Shown here: piece by piece, positions 1 to 5,796 of the stretch
How the letters are laid out: each line of letters begins with the position of its first letter
How positions within the stretch are numbered: the first letter of the stretch is position 1
NCBI GenBank assembly: GCA_024688095.1
Contig: JAILEJ010000395.1
Location: 1 to 8,466 of the forward strand
Length of the DNA: 8,466 nucleotides
Direction of reading: 5' to 3'
From: Butyrivibrio sp.
GTDB taxonomy: Bacteria > Bacillota > Clostridia > Lachnospirales > Lachnospiraceae
Notes under the pieces: model-generated
The model's database searches: none
Told to the model about the DNA's origin: nothing
Seen by the model: only the letters and a program-made list of their open reading frames with translations
Translations under genes and position numbers: made by a program

Positions 1-52
1 CCTTCATCGTATGGAAAAGTTTCACCATCCGTTTTGTGAATTAAATTGTTAT

Positions 53-982
53 TTACTGTGGATTTTCTGCTATTGGGCTGTAGCCAATCTTTACATCAAT
101 GTCCTGGTTGTAGTTACCGAAGTTACGTCCGAAAATTGTAAGACCACCAACGTGTTCAGCATTTTCAGGGACTTCAAGTTTGAACTTAATAGTACTCTTT
201 GATGTAAGGTTAAAGCTATCAATAGTAACATCAGAAATCTGAAGGCCGTCAATAAATGTTCCCTTGTGATTTATAACAAGCATCTTTAAAAGTCCGTACT
301 GATTCCAGTTTGGGAACCACCAGTCTGGTGTAAAGATACCCTTAACATCACCAAAATCTCCAGGCGATGTCCATGATCCAAGGAATGTATTATTCATATA
401 GAAATAAATATCTGAAGGCCATACATTATTGATTCCAGGTGCCTCACTACTAAGTTCAGCTGAAATACAGATTTCATCTATCTTCTGATTATATGGAATG
501 AAATTAGGAATCATGTATTCAACATATCCCTTGGTAAACCATAAAATATCAGCTTCATATCTCTCTGGATGTGAGAAATATCTTGTATCATCAACTTCCC
601 CGATAAGTTTTGAACTAGAAGCAAGTCCACATGTAGGATATACCTGATAATCAGAATATAATCCAACCTTTATATCTGTAGTATAAACATCTTCATCCTT
701 ATTCTCATTCTGTACATCTATAAGAATCTTATCAAGGTGAACTGAACAAATCTTCTGATTACCATGTCCTGATGTCTCATTGGATACTGTAACAATTCCA
801 CACTCTTCTAGCTTACGGATATGGCTTGTAAGTGCTCCGTTTGTTATCTGTAGCTTACTTGCAAGCTCGTTCATATTCATTCCATTATTTTCCAAAAGGA
901 TCTTTATAACATCGATTCGTATCTCAGAACCTAATGCTTTAAATAATTCCAAACCCTCATCAAGTGACTTAATGTGTAGCAT
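53..982 (-). CDS. ArsR-type winged-helix regulator with C-terminal putative sensor domain
   Basis: Predicted 309-residue cytoplasmic transcription regulator. Residues 9-85 form a winged helix-turn-helix: helix ELFKALGSEIRIDVIKILL, then MNELASKL, a recognition helix around residues 46-61 (ITNGALTSHIRKLEECG) and a beta wing near 63-82. This is the ArsR/SmtB layout. The ELCVCDL-type metal motif is absent, so metal sensing is unlikely. Residues 105-309 are beta-rich and aromatic (PDWWFPNWNQYG at 219-230, then GLTIFGRNFGNYNQD) and look like a beta-sandwich that could bind a sugar. Typical ArsR proteins have only about 100 residues, so this is a fused one-component sensor. Proteins of this layout are, from memory, common in Firmicutes sugar-utilisation loci. 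The start is supported by GGGGG at 993-997, 10 nt before ATG. It lies downstream of the transporter operon on the same strand but behind a 653-bp spacer, so it probably has its own promoter. The DNA-binding role is well supported; the ligand is unknown. Confidence 0.85.
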   Translation of the reverse strand: MLHIKSLDEGLELFKALGSEIRIDVIKILLENNGMNMNELASKLQITNGALTSHIRKLEECGIVTVSNETSGHGNQKICSVHLDKILIDVQNENKDEDVYTTDIKVGLYSDYQVYPTCGLASSSKLIGEVDDTRYFSHPERYEADILWFTKGYVEYMIPNFIPYNQKIDEICISAELSSEAPGINNVWPSDIYFYMNNTFLGSWTSPGDFGDVKGIFTPDWWFPNWNQYGLLKMLVINHKGTFIDGLQISDVTIDSFNLTSKSTIKFKLEVPENAEHVGGLTIFGRNFGNYNQDIDVKIGYSPIAENPQ

Positions 983-992
983 TTAAGCATAT

Positions 993-997
993 CCCCC
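993..997 (-). promoter_or_regulatory. Ribosome binding site of the ArsR-type regulator
   Basis: Minus-strand GGGGG lies 10 nt upstream of the ATG at 982-980. It is G-rich rather than the AGGAGG used by the neighbouring genes, so translation may be weaker. It still supports this start over the out-of-frame ATG a few bases upstream. Confidence 0.55.
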
Positions 998-1059
998 ATT
1001 AATCTACATATTATGCATATATTATTTATATTTTCTTAAAATAATTCATGTACATAAAT

Positions 1060-1088
1060 ATATTACAATAAAATTTTAACAATTACAA
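1060..1088 (-). promoter_or_regulatory. Possible sigma-A promoter for the regulator gene
   Basis: On the minus strand TTGTAA (1088-1083) is followed after 17 bases by TAATAT (1065-1060). Each hexamer matches the sigma-A consensus at 4 of 6 positions. It would give a leader of about 70 nt. The region is so AT-rich that chance matches are expected, so this is only a candidate. A short TATGCATA palindrome at 1012-1019 sits between it and the start codon and could be an autoregulatory site. Confidence 0.25.
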
Positions 1089-1210
1089 CTAAATTTAACC
1101 TTTTATTACACCTTTAATACAAGTTATTTTGTGTATATTTTACTATTTACTAAACTTATCGCTATTTTCATTTATTATATTCCATTTTGACGTAGATTCC
1201 CGTCGAATTA

Positions 1211-1308
1211 TTCACTTTTACATCCTGAAACATTTCTACTTACATTCACTTCCCCCTGATCACATTCCGATATATTCCTACTTATATTCTTTTTCCTCTG
1301 GTTACATT
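1211..1308. repeat. Degenerate direct repeats in the spacer upstream of the regulator
   Basis: On the plus strand the segment starting near 1233 (TTTCTACTTACATTC, then ACTTCCCCCTGATCACATT) recurs 42 bases later near 1275 (TTCCTACTTATATTC, then TTTTTCCTCTGGTTACATT). About 25 of 34 positions match and nearly all differences are transitions. A weaker third copy precedes them (TTCACTT at 1211, CCTGA at 1224, ACATT at 1230). The strand is strongly pyrimidine-rich. The repeats could be regulator binding sites or the relic of a tandem duplication. The function is unknown. Confidence 0.45.
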
Positions 1309-1358
1309 TTTTTCATTTAAAATTTGTATTACTATTTACCTAATCAAAAAGCTTATAT

Positions 1359-1387
1359 ATTATTGATTTTCATCTAAAATCAATAAT
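1359..1387. repeat. 12-bp perfect inverted repeat with 5-nt loop
   Basis: ATTATTGATTTT (1359-1370), loop catct, AAAATCAATAAT (1376-1387). Read on the minus strand, the hairpin is followed within about ten bases by AGCTTTTTGATT, so it could be a weak AT-rich terminator backing up the one at 1533-1604. It could equally be an operator upstream of the regulator. No T-tract adjoins it on the plus strand. Confidence 0.45.
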
Positions 1388-1532
1388 CGTATTAGACAAA
1401 ATACTTACAAAGCAGAGGACATAACCTGTGAAACACAGAATTCATTCTTGTGAACAATCTTATTTTTATGCACAAGAAGCCATTCATATTTATTTAATTT
1501 CATTTTTTAGCCTTTTTCCAGCAATAAACAAA

Positions 1533-1604
1533 ACGGATATAGTTTTCTGCTTTTTAGAAATTCACTTAAAAAGCACATTCTAAATGAAGAAAAACTATAT
1601 CCGT
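1533..1604 (-). terminator. Terminator-like structure after the permease operon
   Basis: A 14-bp inverted repeat, ACGGATATAGTTTT (1533-1546) with AAAACTATATCCGT (1591-1604), encloses a nested 7-bp hairpin, GCTTTTT (1549-1555) with AAAAAGC (1568-1574). On the minus strand the outer stem runs straight into a T-rich stretch (TTTTGTTTATT), and it begins 31 bases after the permease stop codon. The large branched loop is unusual for an intrinsic terminator, so it could also act as a processing or stability structure at the operon's 3' end. Confidence 0.6.
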
Positions 1605-1635
1605 ATATGAATCTAAAAATTAGTCCAAAGAATTA

Positions 1636-2532
1636 TTATCCCTTAACTGCACCAGCTGTCATACCATCAATAATATATTTCTGGAAGATCAGGAATATTA
1701 TAAAGATAGGTAAGATTGCAAGCATAGAACCTGCAATAAGCATATCGTAGTTGTTACCATAAGGTGTAAGAAGTGTATTCAAACCAATTGTAAGTGTAAA
1801 CTTATCAGCACTTCTAAATACCATCAATGGCCAAAGCATGTTATTCCATGCACCCATAGCACTAAGAATAGCCATAGCTGAGAATGCAGGTTTAACAATA
1901 GGCATCATAATTTTAACTGAAATGTAATACTCATTTGCACCATCGATTCTACCAGCATCAAGAAGTTCCTTAGGCAAGGAAGTCATATACTGATGGAAGA
2001 AGAATATTGTTGATGCCCCACATATACCCGGAAGGATTACACCTGCAATTGAATCAATAAGGTGAAGTGCTATTACTTCTTTGTAAAGAGGAAGAAGTAA
2101 GATTTCAAAAGGTACCATCATTGTTGCAATAACAAGGAAATATAATATATTTTTCAGTTTAAAATCATACATTGTAATTCCATAGGAAACAAAGTAACAA
2201 ACTATAAGTGTAAGAACAACGCTTAAAATTGTAAGTACAAGACTGTTCTTAAACCACATCCAATACTTCAAAGAATCAGCATTTCCGCTAAATAAATACT
2301 TATAGTTATCCAGTGTCATACTATCAAAATCTATAGTAAGACTAAGACCTTTTCTAATAAGTTCTCTACCAGGTCTAAATGATGCTAAAAGACCTGAAAA
2401 TACAGGGAACATGATTATTGCACTTAAGAGTGCGAAAAATATAGTAGCAATCCAACTAAAAATCTGTCTTCTGACATGCATGCCTTCTTTAAAATCTTTA
2501 GGAGAAGTGACTCTATTCTGATCATTACTCAT
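1636..2532 (-). CDS. Carbohydrate ABC transporter permease, MalG type (CUT1)
   Basis: Integral membrane half-channel of a sugar or oligosaccharide importer, 298 residues and about six membrane spans (roughly 25-50, 93-118, 128-152, 160-182, 214-236 and 263-285). The cytoplasmic EAA loop that docks on the ATPase is clear at residues 190-214: LLDAGRIDGANEYY, then MMPIVKP, with the invariant DGA and the P-KP end. The C-terminus (QKYIIDGMTAGAVKG) is the usual end of MalG-type permeases. AAGGAGGA at 2541-2548 lies 8 nt before the ATG, inside the end of the upstream permease gene. Only one base separates that gene's TGA from this ATG, so translation is very likely coupled and the two form a heterodimer. 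Family assignment is firm; the transported sugar is not known. Confidence 0.95.
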   Translation of the reverse strand: MSNDQNRVTSPKDFKEGMHVRRQIFSWIATIFFALLSAIIMFPVFSGLLASFRPGRELIRKGLSLTIDFDSMTLDNYKYLFSGNADSLKYWMWFKNSLVLTILSVVLTLIVCYFVSYGITMYDFKLKNILYFLVIATMMVPFEILLLPLYKEVIALHLIDSIAGVILPGICGASTIFFFHQYMTSLPKELLDAGRIDGANEYYISVKIMMPIVKPAFSAMAILSAMGAWNNMLWPLMVFRSADKFTLTIGLNTLLTPYGNNYDMLIAGSMLAILPIFIIFLIFQKYIIDGMTAGAVKG

Positions 2533-2533
2533 A

Positions 2534-3430
2534 TCATCTTTCCTCCTTCTTGAAGCTTCCGTTCAGCCACAACTGAATAAAGTTAATTACAAGTGCGATA
2601 AGCAGAAGAACAACACCAACGGTACAAGCATAGCCCATATCATCCTTCTGAATACCACGTTTATAAAGATAACCTACAATTGTAAGTCCAATATTCTTAG
2701 GTGAATCATTACCAGCCCATAACATAAAGCTTTCAAGGAACATAGCAAGACCAGCATAAATACTGATAGTCAATACATAAATAGTTGTTGGCTTTATCAG
2801 AGGGATAGTAATAAATTTAAATTTCTGCCATCCTGTTGCACCATCAATGTCTGCTGATTCATACAAACTCTTGTCAATAGATTTAAGACCTGACATAAAG
2901 TAGAGCGTATTAACACCAGTCCATCTCCAACAACAGAGTAGCAAAAGAGCTATTTCACTGGTCCACTTAGTCTTAAGCCATTTAATAGCTGGAAGACCAA
3001 GCATTGCCATAAGTACATTCATCTGACCTGTTTTGTATTCTGAGAACATAAGTCTGAATAATGTACCAGAAATAACAACAGAAGTAAGTGCTGGAAGATA
3101 TAAAAGAGCTTTCCAAACACCTTTTGCTTTTACTAAATTTCCATCCATCAATACTGCATAAAGCATTGGGAAAGGAATAAGAAGAGCACATGTGAATACC
3201 ATATACTCAAAACTGTTAATCATTGCAGTATGGAATACTTTATCTTTTAAAAGCTTTCCATAGTTTTTAAAACCAACCCAGTCAACCGTAATTGCACCTA
3301 TATCCTGGAAACTCATTACAAATGCACTAATAAGTGGGTATACCCAGAAAACCAAAAAACTGATAATAAAAGGTAATGCAAAAATATATGGTGCGGTCTT
3401 TTGAGAAAATAAAAATTTCTTAACCTTCAT
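2534..3430 (-). CDS. Carbohydrate ABC transporter permease, MalF/UgpA type (CUT1)
   Basis: First permease subunit of the importer, 298 residues with about six membrane spans (roughly 13-38, 70-95, 107-130, 157-178, 215-237 and 266-290). The N-terminus (APYIFALPFIISFLVFWVYP) is typical of MalF/UgpA/LplB-like subunits. The EAA loop is at residues 190-213: YESADIDGATGWQKFKF, then IPLIKP. The start is supported by AAAGGGAGG at 3441-3449, 10 nt before the ATG. It follows the solute-binding protein gene after 171 bp containing a hairpin, and it is directly followed by the partner permease. No ATPase gene is in the cluster, which is common in Firmicutes where one MsmK/MsiK-type ATPase serves several sugar importers. 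The substrate is unknown. Confidence 0.95.
   Translation of the reverse strand: MKVKKFLFSQKTAPYIFALPFIISFLVFWVYPLISAFVMSFQDIGAITVDWVGFKNYGKLLKDKVFHTAMINSFEYMVFTCALLIPFPMLYAVLMDGNLVKAKGVWKALLYLPALTSVVISGTLFRLMFSEYKTGQMNVLMAMLGLPAIKWLKTKWTSEIALLLLCCWRWTGVNTLYFMSGLKSIDKSLYESADIDGATGWQKFKFITIPLIKPTTIYVLTISIYAGLAMFLESFMLWAGNDSPKNIGLTIVGYLYKRGIQKDDMGYACTVGVVLLLIALVINFIQLWLNGSFKKEER
2541..2548 (-). promoter_or_regulatory. Ribosome binding site of the second permease, inside the first permease gene
   Basis: Minus-strand AAGGAGGA lies 8 nt before the ATG at 2532 and overlaps the last codons of the upstream gene. Stop and start codons are arranged as TGATATG, which favours re-initiation and equal output of the two permease subunits. 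Confidence 0.8.
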
Positions 3431-3440
3431 AGCCGCTCGG

Positions 3441-3449
3441 CCTCCCTTT
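3441..3449 (-). promoter_or_regulatory. Ribosome binding site of the first permease
   Basis: Minus-strand AAAGGGAGG lies 10 nt before the ATG at 3430-3428 and fixes this start. Confidence 0.75.
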
Positions 3450-3509
3450 AATATTACTAAACATTTAAAGAATCAATTGAATAAATACAATCCCCTCTTA
3501 ATTAAATAT

Positions 3510-3550
3510 AGGCGCCTTTAGAAGCTCTGATCTTGCATCAAAAGGCGCCT
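3510..3550 (-). terminator. Intercistronic hairpin between SBP and permease genes
   Basis: AGGCGCCTTT (3510-3519) pairs perfectly with AAAGGCGCCT (3541-3550). The 21-nt loop holds a nested TGAT/ATCA pair. On the minus strand the stem is followed only by TATATTTAATTAA, not a clean T-run, so it is more likely a leaky terminator or a 3'-end stabiliser than a full stop. Such a structure behind a binding-protein gene lets the cell make more SBP than membrane subunits. The flanking genes are still expected to form one operon. Confidence 0.6.
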
Positions 3551-3601
3551 TATACTTTTTAATTACCGAGCTTTTAACCTCAAAGCCCGCATGTTATCTG
3601 A

Positions 3602-5080
3602 TTACTGTTCGAGATCGATAGCATCCTGTAATTCCTGAAGTGCTTCGTCAACATCCATACCCTCTTCAAGGATTTCATTAAGAGTTGTATTACATACATA
3701 CTCGTTGATTGTTGGGCTGATCTTAACTGTCATGATTGTACCAATCTGATCTGAAATGCTGTTAAGAACATCATATGGATAGTTACGGAAGAATGTGTTG
3801 TACTGATTTGATTCATCATGAGCAAATGTCTCATCGTCCCAAAGTGATGTATTACATACATCAAATCCAAGGTCATTCCAAATCATTGTTTCACCTTCAG
3901 GTGACATCTTAGCATAGCAAAGGAAATCTGCTGCAAGCTGAGCATCAACTGACTGCTGTGTTACAACTGTACCTGTACCACCAATACCTACTGAACAATT
4001 CTGTCCTTCTTCGAATACAGGACACTTAGTAATATACCAGTTACCTTCTTCTTCTGGCATGTAGTTGATGAATCTGCTCATGTACCACATAGCCTTAGGG
4101 AATGATACGATGTTTCCATCAAGAATGTTCTGGAAACCAGCTTCAAGGTCGATATGTCCATCAGGAGATACTTCAGCGAATCCGCTGTTAAGCCAATCCT
4201 GCTGCATTGTAAGCATATTTCTTACAGAATCAAGCTGTACATTTGCTGTTCCATCAAATCCACCTGTCCAGTCATCGCCATACTCAGCCATTGCAATCCA
4301 TAACCAGTCAGCGCCGCCTGTATCAACAGATGTGAAGTACTTTCCTTCTTCATTTCCTGTAGCTTCAAGGTATTTCTCACCAAGTGCTGTATAATCATCC
4401 CATGTTACAACTGCATCAACATCTTCCTGAGTGATACCAGCTTCTTCAAGTCTTGCCATGTTGTAGTACATTACTGTAGCACCTACATGGAAAGGAGCAC
4501 CATACTGCTTACCATCTGAACCCTGGTATGCAGCAAGTCTTGATGCAAGCATATCATCAGCATATGGAGCCATTGAATCATCAAGTGGATAAAGCCATGT
4601 GTCAAGACCTTCATATACGTTAGGAACCTGTCCCATTTCTACATCACAGATATCAGGAGCACCCTCACCTGTCTGCAGAGACATAAGAAGTTTCTGATGC
4701 ATATCACCATAAGGATATGTTGTGAATGTAATTTCGATTGTTCTGTCAGGATTTGCCTCATTCCACTTCTCAAGCATCTTAGCATAGAAAGTATTATGAG
4801 CTTCTACGAAAGACCACATTTCCATGTGTGTACCATTTGGATCACCCTCTGTAGTAACTGCTTCTGGTTCAGCTTCTCCCTCTTCACCTTCAGCTGCGTC
4901 TTCTGTAGCTTCCTCAGTTTCTTCTGCAGCTTCTTCTGTTTCTTCAGCTGCATCTTCTGCAACTTCTTCAGCTGCATCCTCTGTAGCTGGCTCATCTGCT
5001 GTCTCAACAGATCCACAACCTGCGAGCATAGAAGCAGTTAAAACGCCACAAAGCAGTGTACTAAGTAACTTCTTTTTCAT
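3602..5080 (-). CDS. Extracellular sugar-binding lipoprotein of the ABC importer
   Basis: A 492-residue family 1 solute-binding protein that delivers a sugar or oligosaccharide to the adjacent permeases at the outer face of the membrane. Residues 1-21 are a lipoprotein signal peptide (MKKKLLSTLL start, lipobox LAGC), so Cys22 should be lipidated. Residues 25-80 are a low-complexity acidic tether rich in Glu, Ala and Thr. From about residue 84 the two-lobed binding fold begins (MEMWSFVEAHNTFYAKMLEKW), with characteristic segments LLMSLQTGEGAPDICDVEMG (131-150) and YGAPFHVGATVMYYN (193-207). The start is secured by AAGGAGG at 5087-5093, 6 nt before the ATG, and by the signal peptide. A strong promoter lies about 160 nt upstream, so this gene heads the SBP-permease-permease operon. 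The binding-protein role is firm; the ligand cannot be read. Confidence 0.95.
   Translation of the reverse strand: MKKKLLSTLLCGVLTASMLAGCGSVETADEPATEDAAEEVAEDAAEETEEAAEETEEATEDAAEGEEGEAEPEAVTTEGDPNGTHMEMWSFVEAHNTFYAKMLEKWNEANPDRTIEITFTTYPYGDMHQKLLMSLQTGEGAPDICDVEMGQVPNVYEGLDTWLYPLDDSMAPYADDMLASRLAAYQGSDGKQYGAPFHVGATVMYYNMARLEEAGITQEDVDAVVTWDDYTALGEKYLEATGNEEGKYFTSVDTGGADWLWIAMAEYGDDWTGGFDGTANVQLDSVRNMLTMQQDWLNSGFAEVSPDGHIDLEAGFQNILDGNIVSFPKAMWYMSRFINYMPEEEGNWYITKCPVFEEGQNCSVGIGGTGTVVTQQSVDAQLAADFLCYAKMSPEGETMIWNDLGFDVCNTSLWDDETFAHDESNQYNTFFRNYPYDVLNSISDQIGTIMTVKISPTINEYVCNTTLNEILEEGMDVDEALQELQDAIDLEQ
4859..4990 (-). repeat. Low-complexity acidic tether coding repeat in the SBP gene
   Basis: This stretch encodes residues 31-74 of the SBP, made of repeated Ala-Glu-Glu and Thr-Glu-Glu units behind the lipidated cysteine. 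Its composition and location match the tether of the LamG lipoprotein. It produces long open frames in other frames on both strands that are not genes. Confidence 0.7.
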
Positions 5081-5086
5081 TCTTTT

Positions 5087-5093
5087 CCTCCTT
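5087..5093 (-). promoter_or_regulatory. Ribosome binding site of the SBP gene
   Basis: Minus-strand AAGGAGG, 6 nt before the ATG at 5080, is near-perfect and predicts strong translation. Confidence 0.8.
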
Positions 5094-5103
5094 CACAAAT
5101 AGA

Positions 5104-5118
5104 TGTGCAATTTGCACA
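5104..5118. promoter_or_regulatory. Perfect 15-nt palindrome in the SBP leader, operator candidate
   Basis: TGTGCAA-T-TTGCACA is a perfect inverted repeat around one central base. It sits about 120 nt downstream of the predicted transcription start and 10 bp upstream of the ribosome binding site. It could bind a dimeric repressor as a roadblock or form a small RNA hairpin affecting translation. The half-site TGCACAA appears again in two other noncoding places (1469-1475 and 5404-5410). The binding protein is unknown. Confidence 0.45.
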
Positions 5119-5245
5119 AATGTTTTTTCGATTATAGAAAAAGTTAAAATAATACATTATTTTCAAGACAAAAAGTTAAACAATTAACCTTCGCTTCGGC
5201 AACATGTATATATTTATCTCTCTTTCCTTTAATCCTTATAGGTAA

Positions 5246-5274
5246 ATTGTACATAACAACCACAGAATTGTCAA
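5246..5274 (-). promoter_or_regulatory. Sigma-A promoter of the SBP-permease operon
   Basis: On the minus strand a consensus -35 box TTGACA (5274-5269) is followed after exactly 17 bases by TACAAT (5251-5246), a 5-of-6 match to TATAAT. Transcription should begin near 5239 and give a leader of about 160 nt. This is the best promoter in the window and points at the SBP gene. Confidence 0.75.
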
Positions 5275-5300
5275 TATGTTTTTAGGTTTTAGTTTAATTA

Positions 5301-5339
5301 ATTTGCATTTATCTAAAATGCCCCTATGCAAATCTAAAA
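5301..5339. promoter_or_regulatory. Direct and inverted repeats upstream of the SBP promoter
   Basis: ATCTAAAA occurs at 5311-5318 and again at 5332-5339, exactly 21 bp apart or two helical turns; read with the promoter this is TTTTAGAT twice. An inverted repeat ATTTGCAT (5301-5308) with ATGCAAAT (5326-5333), and an inner GCATTT/AAATGC pair (5305-5310 and 5316-5321), overlap it. The cluster starts 27 bp upstream of the -35 box, where activators usually bind. The protein that would bind is not identified. Confidence 0.4.
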
Positions 5340-5344
5340 ATCAG

Positions 5345-5380
5345 AATAATATCGCGAATCCGTATAATTACGATATTATT
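5345..5380. repeat. 10-bp perfect inverted repeat upstream of the SBP promoter
   Basis: AATAATATCG (5345-5354) and CGATATTATT (5371-5380) are separated by 16 bases that include half of a TCGCGA palindrome. No T-tract follows on either strand, so it is not an ordinary terminator. It may be a distal operator of the SBP operon. Confidence 0.35.
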
Positions 5381-5744
5381 ATTTGACAATTTTGTATTAT
5401 ATATGCACAATTCTTTTGTTCATTTTAAATTATATTAACATATTCTTTACTTTGATTTTTTCACTATATGCAACATTAATACCAATTCGACAAATAACAA
5501 TAATATTTTCACAGTTTTTTACACTCCTATTTTATATTTTTCTAAATATGATATTTTCAATTTCTATTATTTAATGGTTACATGATCAGTCAGAAAATAT
5601 CTGCTACTAAAATCATTCATTAACATAAATTAACTATGCTTCTACAAAAGGAGAAAGCCATTTTACCAAATAACGCCATCGAAATATTTAGAACCTTAAA
5701 CTGTCAAAGAATTATCAAACAAAAGCTTTGTCAATAATAAAAAA

Positions 5745-5774
5745 AGAGGACGCAATCAATTGATTGCATCCTCT
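5745..5774 (-). terminator. Intrinsic terminator of the LamG lipoprotein gene
   Basis: A 15-bp stem, AGAGGACGCAATCAA (5745-5759) with TTGATTGCATCCTCT (5760-5774), has one G-U wobble. On the minus strand it runs directly into TTTTTTTATTATT. It starts 22 bases after the stop codon. There is no T-tract on the plus side, so it acts in one direction and separates this unit from the SBP-permease operon. Confidence 0.92.
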
Positions 5775-5796
5775 AAAATTGCTATAGATTTTTAAA

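Larger units (their letters stand above)
983..1635. other. 653-bp gene-free spacer between the permease and regulator genes
   Basis: This very AT-rich spacer holds no believable gene. From the permease end it contains a terminator-like inverted repeat (1533-1604), an 8-bp inverted repeat TTCTTGTG/CACAAGAA (1445-1452 and 1471-1478), a small CTGTG-aaa-CACAG hairpin (1426-1438), a 12-bp perfect inverted repeat (1359-1387), degenerate direct repeats (1211-1308), a weak promoter candidate (1060-1088) and the regulator's ribosome binding site. A 63-codon open frame at 1129-1320 on the plus strand has no ribosome binding site and reads as AT-rich noise. Confidence 0.7.
5081..5796. other. 716-bp gene-free control region between lipoprotein and SBP genes
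   Basis: This AT-rich region separates two minus-strand transcription units. Next to the upstream gene is the terminator (5745-5774). Positions 5401-5740 hold nothing recognisable on either strand apart from AT-rich sequence. Then come the 10-bp inverted repeat (5345-5380), the repeat cluster (5301-5339), the promoter (5246-5274) and the leader with its palindrome (5104-5118). A 63-codon plus-strand frame at 5383-5574 has no ribosome binding site and a composition expected from AT-rich DNA. Confidence 0.7.

Noticed and set aside
1..28. Possible start of a downstream minus-strand gene (ATG at 28-26, reading MVKLFHTMK to the window edge)
   Set aside because: No ribosome binding site precedes it and only nine codons are visible. 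Another minus frame here also reads protein-like but has no start codon, so no call can be supported.
3446..3476. TTGATT-17-TATTAA as an internal promoter for the permeases
   Set aside because: Transcription would begin inside or at the permease ribosome binding site, giving no usable leader.
4697..5102. Long open frames on both strands over the SBP signal and tether region
   Set aside because: They are products of the repetitive GAA/GCT codons of the acidic tether. They have low-complexity Ser/Phe/Cys or Lys/Gln translations and no ribosome binding sites.
5176..5205. Nine-codon open frame (MLPKRRLIV) in the SBP leader, a possible leader peptide
   Set aside because: The purine-rich stretch upstream is too far from the ATG for a good ribosome binding site, and there is no attenuator-like terminator after it.
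5383..5411. Plus-strand TTGACA as a promoter -35 box
   Set aside because: No -10 box at proper spacing (CACAAT at 17 bp) and no plus-strand gene follows.
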